From assembly GCA_030674185.1 (NCBI GenBank), contig CM060307.1:63829653-63893652 (forward strand): DNA of 64,000 nt, read 5' to 3'. Below the pieces are notes generated by a model. The model searched no databases. It had not been told where the DNA came from and saw nothing but the letters and a program-made list of their open reading frames with translations. Position numbers and translations under genes: made by a program. Positions 1-13,500 of this stretch are shown piece by piece. The DNA comes from Monoplex corrugatus (taxonomy: Eukaryota; Mollusca; Gastropoda; Littorinimorpha; Ranellidae). Each line of letters opens with the position of its first letter. The stretch's first letter is position 1.

Positions 1-30
1 TTGAAGTAAATGTGTATATGTGTGTGTGTT

Positions 31-309
<279 letters not shown>

Positions 310-494
310 CGTGTGCATGCGCACATGCAGGCATGTAAAACGTGGACAGACAGACAAACAACCGAACAGACAGAGCTACAAAGACCATGTATGTTCCTGT
401 AAAGTTTTAGCCTTAGGCAGCTTCCCTCCACCAGAACATATCAACCATATTCACAATATTTTTGTTTTTGTTTTTTGTTTTTTTTTGTCAAAAG

Positions 495-718
495 GTGTTG
501 AGCAGAGACACCCATCCAAAGGAGATGGTTTGATTATCGTCATGCAGAGCGACCACAAGTACAAAAAAGTACTCCGCCAGGATTACCCAGATGCTGCAGA
601 GAAATGGTTTCCTGCCACAGAGAGGGAAAAGGAAGAAGAAAAGAAACATGACCAGTTGCAGCCCATCAAGAGAGAACATGGTGCTAAACGGTGGAGGGAT
701 CTGCCAGAACCCTATGAT
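495..718 (+). CDS. HEATR4: HEATR4-like exon A (first visible)
   Basis: Acceptor after a T-rich tract ending CAAAAG; the exon enters in the middle of a codon. It reads VEQRHPSKGDGL through KRWRDLPEPYD, a charged segment. The donor GTATGT at 719 follows codon GAT in phase 0, and that junction is the first unit of the 16-17 bp array. The frame stays open into the array to 1243, so the exon end was set by the splice phase to the next exon and by the loss of coding character. Confidence 0.7.
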
Positions 719-2772
719 GTATGTTTTGGGGGATGTATGTTTTGGGGGATGTATGTTTTGGGGGATGTATGTTTTGGGGGATGTATGTTTTGGGGGACAT
801 ATGTTTTGGGGGATATATGTTTTGGGGGACATATGTTTTGGGGGATATATGTTTTGGGGGATGTAAGTTTTGGGGGATGTATGTTTTGGGGGATGTATGT
901 TTTGGGGGATGTATGTTTTGGGGGACATATGTTTTGGGGGATATATGTTTTGGGGGATGTATGTTTTGGGGGATGTATGTTTTGGGGATGTAAGTTTTGG
1001 GGGATGTATGTTTTGGGGATGTATGTTTTGGGGGATGTATGTTTTGGGGATGTATGTTTTGGGGGATGTATGTTTTGGGGGATGTATGTTTTGGGGGATG
1101 TATGTTTTGGGGGATGTATGTTTTGGGGATGTAAGTTTTGGGGGATGTATGTTTTGGGGATGTATGTTTTGGGGGATGTATGTTTTGGGGATGTATGTTT
1201 TGGGGGATGTATGTTTTGGGGATGTAAGTTTTGGGGGATGTAAGTTTTGGGGGATGTATGTTTTGGGGGATGTATGTTTTGGGGGATGTATGTTTTGGGG
1301 ATGTAAGTTTTGGGGGATATATGTTTTGGGGATGTATGTTTTTGGGGATATATGTTTTGGGGATGTATGTTTTGGGGGATGTATGTTTTGGGGGATGTAT
1401 GTTTTGGGGGATGTATGTTTTGGGGGACATATGTTTTGGGGGATATATGTTTTGGGGGATGTATGTTTTGGGGGATGTATGTTTTGGGGGATGTATGTTT
1501 TGGGGGATGTATGTTTTGGGGGATGTATGTTTTGGGGATGTAAGTTTTGGGGGATGTATGTTTTGGGGATGTATGTTTTGGGGGATGTATGTTTTGGGGA
1601 TGTATGTTTTGGGGGATGTATGTTTTGGGGATGTAAGTTTTGGGGGATGTAAGTTTTGGGGGATGTATGTTTTGGGGGATGTATGTTTTGGGGATGTAAG
1701 TTTTGGGGGATATATGTTTTGGGGATGTATGTTTTGGGGGATGTATGTTTTGGGGGATATATGTTTTGGGGGATGTATGTTTTGGGGATGTAAGTTTTGG
1801 GGGTTGTATGTTTTGGGGGATGTATGTTTTGGGGATGTATGTTTTGGGGGATGTATGTTTTGGGGATGTAAGTTTTGGGGGTTGTTTGTTTTGGGGGATG
1901 TATGTTTTGGGGGATATATGTTTTGGGGGATGTAAGTTTTGGGGATGTATGTTTTGGGGGATGTATGTTTTGGGGGATGTATGTTTTGGGGATGTATGTT
2001 TTGGGAGATTTAATGTTTTGGAAGATAAGTGTTACTTATCACTGAGAGTGTATGCATAATGCAGAAGTCATGAAAGTTTTGATGGCCTGGTCATCAAGTG
2101 GGTAAAACATCAGACGAATGGAAGATCTGGGGATGCTCCTGCCTGGGTACTTTCTGTCTGGTAGGTAAAGAGTGGAGATGTTTGCTATCTCCTAGGTCTA
2201 CATGCGTGCAGACCTGTTACTGCATAAACCCCCTTCACCAGTATATGCACGCAGAACAGTAGATATGCATGTTGAAGATCCTGTATGTCACTGTCCCGTG
2301 GCTTCTGTAGACATGAAAACACTCAGCATACATGCCCACAAAAGATGGAGTATGCAGACTTGGAAGCAATACACTGCCTGCACAGTGTGGTCAAAACACA
2401 GTGCATACATGCATCTGAGAAAAATTGAAATACTGAGGGGTAAAAAGGAGTGTATTGGATTGGATTTGTTTGGAGTAATTCATTTTTGTCACAAGAGAAT
2501 TTTCTTGCATGTGCAGGCTGTCGATCCTGGGGAAAGCACATCCCTGTGTTTTTTCTTTTCTTTTTTCCTGTATTCATGAATGTTTGTTTGCCTTAAAAAA
2601 GTAACATTCAGTTGCCATAAAATCTGTAATATATGATATGTATGCTGCATATTGTCCTCAGTCTCTTGTCTCATTCAAAAGTGGGAGAAAATCCTTTTCT
2701 GAAACAGGAATCAAATCTTCGTTTCTCACATCCTAAATGGGAGTGTTATTCAGTATTTAGAGCTAACTGGAC

Positions 2773-2820
<48 letters not shown>

Positions 2821-4526
2821 TCTGTATCTCTGTGTGTGTGTGTGTGTGTGAGTGTACATGTGTGTGTGTGTGTGTGTGTGTGTGAGTGTACATGTGTGTG
2901 TGTGTGTGTACATGTGTGTGTGTGTGCACTGAAGTGATTTAGTTTGTGATTTTATACTGTTTTATAGGATACTTTTGAGAAACAGAAAGTGGTTCCCCCA
3001 GGCTTTGTACACCAGTTTAGCCATTCTGGTGACCCAGTTGCCAAGCGACAAGTAAAGCAGAACAACACACTGTCGTACATATGTGAGTTGTCACAATTAC
3101 TTTTCACTCTTATTCAAATCAGAAACTGCTGTATTCTGATTTTTTTGGAGAATCATCCAAGAAATGCAGTTACATTTGATATCTATACACAAACATTTTA
3201 TTGTTTTGTGCTTTTAATTTTAGTTCTGATTTTATGAAAACAAACAAGCAGGCAAGCACACAAACAACCACAGGTTTAAGCATGCAAGGCAGCAATGATT
3301 AAAAAGATTGGAAAATGTATGAAGAACATGTGGGTGGTTTGGCGCATTATGACCACTAGTAACTCTTTTTGACATGTACATATGATGTTTGAAGAAAAAA
3401 TCAAGTATGTTCATAAACTGGAAAAAGAAATCTGCAATTTATTTTAAAGGAGAGAGGCTTTGATATAATGTATTCAGTAACTGTTCTTAACTGGTGACTG
3501 TAACAATCCAAAAAAATTCCATTATCTTTTTTTTTTTAATAATTGTGTTTATTTTTGTGTTTTTATGCATTCTGTTATTTGTTTAATTTATTTTTTCATA
3601 CAACACATCTGTTTTCAGTGCATGAATGGCGAGCAAAGTGGAATCTCAGCGGACAGTTTGCAGATGCAACATTTGATGACATCATTCGAGATATGGCGGA
3701 CATCCAACCCCATGTTCGTCTTAAAGCTATTGCAACAGTTGGCAAGGCGGCTGAATATAAGCCACCATCAGACCCTGGAATACAGATTGGTTCACAGGGT
3801 TATAGCGATGATCCTGTCTCTGTAAGTGCAAAGCTTGATTCAGTTCTTACTTTGCAGCTGATGTGTTATATGTGTATGTTCGAAGTGTGTGTGTGTGTGT
3901 GTGTGTTTTAGCAGAAAGGCAGTAATAATTTTTGCTTGCAGTTTCAGTTTTCTCAAAATGGTTTTGGAGTGTTTGGATTATTCCATATCTATTAACGGCT
4001 TAAATGCCTTGTGACAGAAGGATGAAATATTGTGGCGATTGCCATAGTTTGTACATAAGTTCCACATGCTGGCCAAGCTTTCAGGTTCTACCTAACTTGT
4101 GTGTTGTATTTATGTTCGACTGCTCTACTTTACCCTTGCGCTGACCTGACATTGAAACAGTCTATATCATACTGAAATGCATTTGCCCACCATTAGTTCT
4201 TCTCAGGGCAGTCCATTGTGGTAATCATTTCATTACGTTGACTGTTGTGAAATATATTTCTGTATCAGTAGTTTCCACCAGTGCACAGGTGTTGTAGGTT
4301 TAAATGCACAAGTACTTGCATATATATATATATATATATTATTGCAGACACACACTTTGACCTGACAGGTAGGCTGATAAACAAATACAGACATTGTGGA
4401 TTGGTTGATGGATGATTTAATGTAGTAGACATATTCATATAAGATAATTTATATGAATGTAGGACTCTATGTGTATGTGCGAGTGAGTGCGTGTGTGCAT
4501 ATGTTCATGTAGTGCGTACATATGTG

Positions 4527-4578
<52 letters not shown>

Positions 4579-7500
4579 TGTGTGTGTGTGATATAGCTTA
4601 CCATTTCTTTTTAGTTTTGTTTTGTATGAATTGCTTCTCTTCCTCTATTTGCATGTTTTTGATGGTTTGCTGGTTATGAGCAATGTCTATCTCCTTTTTC
4701 AGGAGATACCTCAGCGTGTCTTTGTGGCTCTGGATTGTCTGTTGGGAGACCCTAATGGACAAGTGGCAAGAGCAGCAGCCATCACGCTGTATGCTCTGGA
4801 TCATCCATCAGAGAGGGTAGGCATGCTTTGCTGGGCCTAGACTGCCTCAGCTCTGTGGGGAATAAGATTGCAGAAATTCATTATTCATCTATAAGATTGT
4901 AAAAAAATTGCAATTCACTTCTAAAAAGAGAGTATCAGTTATGGAAGAAACTTACTATGCATCTATAAGAGGACAGTGTCAGTTCTTGAAGAAACTCAGT
5001 CATCCATTTATACAAAAAACACTGTCTGTTATGGTAGAAACTTACTCTGCATCTATAAGAACAGTGTCAGTTACGGCAAAAAGCACGTATCCATCTATAG
5101 AAAGACAGTGTCAGTTATGGTGGAAACTCAATGTTGATCTATAAAAAAGCAGTACCTGTTATGGTAAAAAGCAGCTATTCATTTTTCAAAAAATAACATC
5201 CCTTATGGTAGAAACTCACTATTCATCTACAAAAAGACATGTGTCAGTTATGATAGAAAGTGACTGTTGGTCCATAAAAAGACAATGTCACTTATAGTAG
5301 AAACTCACTACTGTTCATAGTTAATATGCCAGTTACTCTCCTTCACTGCTTCTTGATCACTTTCACTGGATAGGAAGAAGTACCTCACCCACATTGTGGG
5401 GAACAGAAGCAACTGACACAAGAAGGAAGTCTTAAGTTTGTTTGAAGCTGCAAGCTAGTTTTGAACTCATGTAAGGTGCGTGCCTTTCCTATGTGGTATC
5501 TAGATTTTTGCTGTATTTTTTCCCTTCTGAAGTTGTTCATAAATTATGCCCATGAAATATGGATGTGACAATATAAAGATGTTCACTATAGCACACTTGT
5601 TTTGTACAGAAATTGTTTGAATATTTATAAAATGAGTTTCAAAAACGTTAAAATCTCAAACAAAGGGAGTTAATACACATGTGCATCACCTATATTGGTA
5701 GAACATAGATGGGGTTAGTGTTTTCATGATGCTGATAGTGCATCAGGCAGGAATAACTGATAACTGTAGAGCAGTAGCACTCCTGAGTTAAGATGAGTAT
5801 AGTTCTTTAATATAATTTCAAGAAAAAAAATATCCAATTTCATTTTGATAAAGAGCGAATACTGATTTTTATAACCAAACACTATTATGTACAGGCACAG
5901 AAAATCTTGCGGTCAACCCTGGAGTCTGAAACATCATCAGAACGTTGGGCAGCAGCCCAATGCCTGGCTCACTTTGGTGTCTGTGACTCCCAGGTTGTGG
6001 ATGAGATCATCAAACAGATCCTGTCCTCTGAGGAACCTATCAAACACGAACAAGGCATATCACTGCTGTCCAAAATCAGCAACAGCACGGTCAGTAAGAT
6101 GTCATTGTAAAATCATGTTTGTATTTTATGACAGAATGGCTGATTGTTTCAGTTGTTCTTCCTCACTGTATAAGAGCTTACAGAATACTGTAATAGTCCA
6201 GAGTTTTATTTGAAACATAACAAGGGTCACCGGCCAGTTAACTAATTGATAAATTTGTCATGTTTGCTCTGTTCAGAAATGGTCCCCACAAACACAGGTA
6301 TGAGTACTGTTGAAAACTTTTTTTGTTGTTGTCATAATGCAGTTCCTTGTCTGTCTTCAGACTTTAGTGCACTGCATGGTTGCTGAACAACTCAACAGCA
6401 GCAGTTGGCGCCACAGAGTTATTGCCTGTAAAATCTTGCCTACACTGTATGGATCTATCAACAAGGTAAGTTTTCTGTAGAAATGATTAACATGATTCAT
6501 TCATTGTTTTTATCACAGTCTTAATGCAAGTTGACAATAAGATCTGTTTCTTTAATGCAGACAAAATTAGAAAGCAGCGCAAGTGGACTTTTTTGTTATT
6601 AGATGTTCTCCTGGTTGGCTTGATGTGTTTGAGCACTAGTCAACAAAACATTTGTTTCTCATATTCTTTGCCCTTATTGTCATGATCGTCAAGACAAATC
6701 TTGAGCAAAGTGAAATAAGATCAGCTTGTGTTCTGTGGAATTCAGTCTACCAGTAAACATGTCATGATGTGCTTTAGATTGAAAGTAGCATAACAAGATA
6801 TGAAAACACATAAAAAAAAAATATCCACAAAGTGTTCAAAACAAACATAAGTCAATGTATGTAGAGAAAAGAAGAAAGTGTATATTACAAAAACAGATGA
6901 AAATTAAATAATGCATGTGATGGATCATCATCATCATCAGGTGCCCTGCTGCATGGCATTGACGATCATGGACTTCCATCTGTCTCTATCTCTCATTGCC
7001 CCCAACATCTCTCCCACCCCCCTCATCCCCAGCCACTCTGCAAGTCCGTCCAGCATTTTCTTGCAACTTTGATGTTTTTAAATCTGAGTTTAGGGTTCGC
7101 AGTAACTTGCTGACAGTCTGGTGTCACCTGCGCCACATGACGGTCCCTTCCGGACAAAGCTGCTCCATAGGAGCACCTATTCACGTTGTTGTCATGATTT
7201 ATTTTTCTGTTTCTGTCCATGATAACCTGGGAAAAATTACTATGGTGGTTTCCCGTTGCCTTCTATCGGTTTGTGTACGGTCTCCCCGCTAGCCTTACTC
7301 TCTCCCGAGATGTCCACAAGGCAGTGGAGCTATTCACCCATAGCTTGGGGGTCTGGTTCGTGGGCACCAGGGCATATCCACACACCGGTGGGCCTGTGTG
7401 CCTCACGTCTGGGGGCCAGACCTCCTCCGAGTCCTACGAGATTCAGCCTGAGTCCGTGAGGTGCTCAGTTACCGCCTGTTGCCATGAGGAGGCACAGCGT

Positions 7501-10500
7501 AGGGCTTGCTGATGGAGAGGCTATGTACTGGCAGGAAGGGACTTATGCCTTCTGCTCTTCTTTTCGCATGGCTGCAAGTAGCAGTGCTAGCCAGCGGTGC
7601 AGGCTGAAGCTGACACACTAGACACATCACATCTGCCAATATGACAAGCATGTGATGGATAGGAGCTTAAAACTTACATTGATGTGGCATAATGGTTACA
7701 TGTAGGACGTAATTCACAAAGAAACAAACAGTTATATGGCATGACTGTCATTTACAGGATGTGACTCACAAACTGACGGAGCTGATGTGGCATGATTGGC
7801 ACACAGAGGTACGTCGGGCAGCAGCACAGTGTCTGGGCAAAACTTCTCATGGCCGTGATGTCCATGATGACATAAGACGCTGCATCACTTACGGCAATGA
7901 GCGCACCAAACTGGAGGCTATCAGTCGACTAGGACAGTTGGGTATGTCTTTGTTTAAATAAAGAGAAATTGTTTTGCTGGTGTGGTAATTATTTTTGTAG
8001 GTATAAAATATGTCATGATTTCTTACAATACATGTTAGTACTGGTTGCCTGCCTGTAACTTGATGAGTATTCACATGATTTTGGCTTGTAAATGGTCAAG
8101 CAAGAACACTTATTTCATTAGAACAGATTTCAGAAATCAGTTATATATATATCCATTACACAAAAGGTTTTTTTTTAAAAATCAGGCAAGCAGAAAGGTT
8201 TTTAATTCACAGGCATTTAGAAACAGATTTTCAGATCAGATGATTTGTTTTTCCAGTGGAACCAATAAAAGGGTTACAAAAAGGTGAATCGCTAAGTTTC
8301 GTAAGAACATGTATTTGCTTCTGTTTTAAAAAATGGATGAACGGTCATGGGCAAGTGATAATTTTATGGGTTGAAGAGATGCCATGAATTATTCAGCTCT
8401 CATAAAGAAATGAAAGTTGTGCAGCTCCTATTTTTGATTCACAATTGTCTAGTGATGTTCAATTAAGGAACCAATTTCTAAGTTTTCTTGTGTGTAATTG
8501 TGTATGTAAAAATACACACACATACCAGTACATGAAATCTAAGCCACTGAAAAAAAATGTTATGCAGATGAAATCACTGAGAGAAAATATTATGCAGATG
8601 AAATCACTGAGAGAAAATATGTAGTTAAAGCCATTGAGAAAAAAGATATGTTGATATAATCAGTGGCACAAGTGTTACCAGAGAATACCCCCCACCCACC
8701 TACCCACCCACACACATACAAAGTACCATGGCAGATAAAATTCATGTTTGGACATGCATTCTTCAGGTATCATGACAGCCAAGCTGCTGCCAGCCTTTCT
8801 GCAATGCTTTGATGACCAGTATGTCTCCATTCGCTGTGAATGTTGCATCACTTGCGGCAACTTACAGATCAAGGAAGAACGTATCGTTGACAAGTTGATC
8901 CACCTGGCAACCTTTGACCCCATCTGGAAGGTCAAGGCCCTAGCCATTCAAGGTAAATAGTTTTAGTGCTGTTTTGCCTTTTTTTGTGTGTGTCATGATG
9001 TTGGCATAATAGAAAGTTACATGGGACATAAAACAAGACAGTGTTTTAGTATCTCAGATGTTTCTGCAAAATGTTGGTCAAACATTTGGTCCAACAAGGC
9101 CTCTGTTTTTTTTAAGTTTGAATGTTAGTGGCATATTTCCATCATCATGGTATGCAAAAAAATGTAAATAATAAGAAAAGGATGTAATTTTTTTTTAGTT
9201 TTTAACCACCTTGATGTACCATCAGATGTGTGCTTTACTTACTTGGTGATGTTACCAGCTGTTTTTCATTCTGTCTTTGATATTACATGTTTTTGCATTA
9301 ATTATAAAAAACATCGAGCCTTTATGGTTAAATGCCAGTGGCAAGTAAGCAGACAAACAAACAAAAAGAAAATGAAAATGTTATTATCAAATATTTTTTT
9401 CTCTCTCTCTGCTGTGTTATGCAGCTCTGGGAAGAGTGGGTGTAGTGAATGAGACCATCAAGGAAAGCTTACTGTGGGCCATGAGGTATGAAGAGAAGGA
9501 GGCCGTGAGGGCAGAGGCCTGTCACTCTCTCATGGAACTTGAGATCATGGATGAGGATGTTGTCCAGATCCTACAGGAGAGGCTGCTGGTGGAGTCCAGC
9601 CAGGTTGTGAGAGAGTAAGTCACTTAGGACTAGTGTCTGCTTTAGTTGTGTTGTTTCTTTAATAGTGTTATTGTTATAAATACACCTGAGTGATGTCACT
9701 TGTAATTAGAATCTTCACAATGTGTGTATTGTTCTAAATATGTAATTCAGGAAAACCAGAATATTACATATGTATGTACTCATGTATATATATATATTTC
9801 AGTGTGAAATGCATTTATGATGTTCTGTGTCACACAGTCTGTTAGTTCACTACTCATGGAAACTTTACTTTGATACTGATGAAGTATACTGGAACTTGCT
9901 GGGTATGGCATTTACTTTAATATCAACACTGGCTCAACGATTGTCTTCTAATAAGATGCTTTTTTCACTCTGCAGCATTTTTAATAAAGCAATAGCTTTG
10001 TAACAGAAAACATTTTAAGTGAGATTACAGCATTGTAATGCATTACAGTTTTAGTGAAATGATCATATTTAACTCAAAACAGTTTTAGTGAGATGTTGGC
10101 ATTGTAACACAAAACATCTATAGTGAAGTGGTAGCATTGTAATGGAAAACATTTTGTGTGGTTGGCAGTGAGATGATGGAAGCCTTATCACAAAACATTT
10201 TGTGTGGTTGGCAGTGAGATGATGGAGCCTTATCACAAAACATTTTGTGTGGTTGGCAGTGAGATGATGGGAGCCTTATCACAAAACATTTGTGTGGTTG
10301 GCAGTGAGATGATGGGAGCCTTATCACAAAACATTCTGTGTGGTTGGCAGTGAGATGATGGAGCCTTATCACAAAACATTCTGTGTGGTTGGCAGTGAGA
10401 TGATGGGAGCCTTATCACAAAACATTTTGTGTGGTTGGCAGTGAGATGATGGGAGCCTTATCACAAAACATTTTGTGTGGTTGGCAGTGAGATGATGGGA

Positions 10501-13500
10501 GCCTTATCACAAAACATTTTGTGTGGTTGGCAGTGAGATGATGGGAGCCTTATCACAAAACATTCTGTGTGGTTGGCAGTGAGATGATGGGAGCCTTATC
10601 ACAAAACATTCTGTGTGGTTGGCAGTGAGATGATGGGAGCCTTATCACAAAACATTCTGTGTGGTTGGCAGTGAGATGATGGGAGCCTTATCACAAAACA
10701 TTTGTGTGGTTGGCAGTGAGATGATGGGAGCCTTATCACAAAACATTTTGTGTGGTTGGCAGTGAGATGATGGGAGCCTTATCACAAAACATTTTGTGTG
10801 GTTGGCAGTGAGATGATGGGAGCCTTATCACAAAACATTTTGTGTGGTTGGCAGTGAGATGATGGGAGCCTTATCACAAAACATTTGTGTGGTTGGCAGT
10901 GAAATGATGGAGCCTTATCACAAAACATTTTGTGTGGTTGGCAGTGAGATGATGGGAGCCTTATCACAAAACATTTTGTGTGGTTGGCAGTGAGATGATG
11001 GAAGCCTTATCACAAAACATTTTGTGTGGTTGGCAGTGAGATGATGGGAGCCTTATCACAAAACATTTTGTGTGGTTGGCAGTGAGATGATGGGAGCCTT
11101 ATCACAAAACATTTTGTGTGGTTGGCAGTGAAATGATGGAGCCTTATCACAAAACATTTTGTGTGGTTGCAATGAGATGTTGGAGCCTTATCACAAAACA
11201 TTTTGTGTGGTTGGCAGATAGGTCTTATCACAAAATATAAGTGTTTGGCAGCGAAATGGTTTAACCCTCTCCCATTTGCATAGCTCACAGTGAAACTTCC
11301 CCTAGTATTCGCCATCTTTCTCGTTCACAAGAAGGGAATGCGGTCATTTCCTTCTTCTCTCTTGTGAATGATGCCAGTGATGGCGTCTTAATTTAGTGTC
11401 AACAGTTCATTGGTCCTTTGTGGACCTACCCGCCACATTTCATCCATTCAGAGTGAGCTAGCTCATGTTACAGTGTGATGGAAAAGTACTGGCCATGTAT
11501 GCAAACATGCGGCCAGCCGCGGCTGGAGTGAACAGAAGCGGGAGAGCTGTGTTTGGCCGGATGCAGCCAGAGTGAATGGGATAGGGTTAAGCATGCTATT
11601 TGTTTGTCAGCATAATGCAAGTTTGGGGATTTTTTTTAACTGTGTTTGGCAGCGAAATCGTTTACGCATTCTATTTGTTTGTCAGCATAATGTAAGTTTG
11701 GGGAATTTTTAGTTGTGTTTGTGGGCTATCACTTGAACAAAACAGTGAGCTTGTTTTCTTCTTTTTTTTTTACCTTGTTATTAAGGCAGTCGTATTCTAT
11801 ATGGGGGTGTGTATACTTGGTGATTTTGTATTTCCTTAAAGGCCCGGCATCCAGTCTGGCAGATCGGGTGAGAAGGGTTAGTTCACAGATTTTCATCCCT
11901 GCGTGTGTGCTATGCTCATGTTATTGCAGAGTGGGGTACTATAAGGGTTCCACATGTATTCATACATGCACATGGGTATGCTGTACAGTTATAGTATAAT
12001 CAAGCTGAAACTGACAGTGATATGCCTGCAGCCCTGTTATGGCCCCAGAAAAGTGCCACAGACCTAAACATTTATTTTTAGGTCCATAGTGCCAGGCAGG
12101 ACTTGTGCACCAGACATTAGCATCACCCATCATAGTTAAAATCTGCCCTGTTTTGAAATGTTTCTATCGATTTGCCATAACATTTTCCATTAATGCCACA
12201 TTATGTTTAACTAATTATCATGAAGTAATAGTTGCTACCATTCTACCAAATCTGAAGTTGTGTTGTTACTTCTGCATCAAACTACTTGAGAAAACGTTGG
12301 GGATATGTGATCCTGCTGTTACAAGGGTTAGAAATGAAGCGCATATCTTTATAGCTTTATATAGTGCTGCTGTGACTTTAAGCCACTGAACACTGATTTG
12401 GCTTACAGGATCTTTCATGTGCGTATTTGATGTTCAGCGTGCATTATCTGCACATATGCTGACTGGAATAATTGGAAAAATTTCCACACAGAATCACACA
12501 CAGTCCTCCTGACTGGAAGACCAGTATCCTAAATATTTGACCATTGTATTCATTATAGAGATCTTGTAACATAAAGCATTTTGTCTGTTTGTCAGTGAGA
12601 TGGTGGAAGCTCTGCAGATAGTAGGTCTAAGTGCTACAGAAGACATGGACATGGTGGCTCAGATCAAGGGAGAGGTGCGCAAGCTGTGCAAGAGGAACAT
12701 CATTGCTTCTCAGATTGTGCTGAATGAGACCGACGAGATGCGACAGCAAAATCTGAACAACATGATCTACATGTCCCAGGAGGAGTTGAAGGTGAGAGTG
12801 TGTGCATGTGTGTGTAAGTTTAAGAGTGTGTGCGTGTGTGTGTAAGTTTCAGTACATTTCCTGTTACCGGAAACTTATTGTTTTAAGCTATCCTTTTCAC
12901 TGAAAAGGCTTCTTCTGTCTCCTTGTGATCAGGGATAGCAAGGCTCCAAAACTGTTGTTTCCTTTTTCGTCTCCATGAAAACAAACTGAATTGAATTGTT
13001 TTTAAATCCCGATCTTTTTGGAGTTATTCTGTAAATAAAAATTGAAAGACTATATTATCAAACAAAAACAAGCACACACACAATAAGCAAACAAAAATGA
13101 AGGAAGAAGCAGACATACAGTGTGATTATTTAACTGTAACTTCTTTTTCTAAATGCAGCGAGTACATCCCCCACGAAACATGTTTCTGAAGAGGATGCAA
13201 GTACCTGAGTATAAAGAATATTTACATAGGCAGCGAAAGCTTAGTAAAGAATTACGTCATAAGGTAGAAAAATTGTTGGGTTGATAAGTTACGTTTCATT
13301 ATGAGAGCATGATTTGTTCACTTTGCATGTTGCAACTAACTGTTATTATTAATAAGACAACTTCAAGCATGTTCAGTGTTTGTTTGTTTTTTCATTTCAT
13401 TTTATTATGAGAGCTTCAATTGTTCATTTTGTGTGTTGCAACTAGTTACCATTGATAAAATAACTTTAAGCATGTTCTTTTTGTGGGTTGTATTTTACAC

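Noticed and set aside
684..1430. 248-codon - strand frame of Pro/His/Lys/Tyr repeats across the 16-17 bp array
   Set aside because: Every frame of a stop-poor tandem repeat is open; there is no start context, domain or flanking coding sequence.
870..1935. Long + strand Cys/Phe/Trp/Gly frames starting inside the array
   Set aside because: Same reason. Only the frame continuous with the exon at 495-718 could matter, through alternative donor use.
10118..11315. CRISPR-like look of regularly spaced ~46-bp repeats, and His/Leu-rich - strand frames
   Set aside because: Units are head to tail with no unique spacers, in a eukaryotic intron, and derive from the exon J acceptor.
11715..12389. Two 94-codon + strand ORFs
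   Set aside because: Intron frames without coding composition or links to neighbouring exons.
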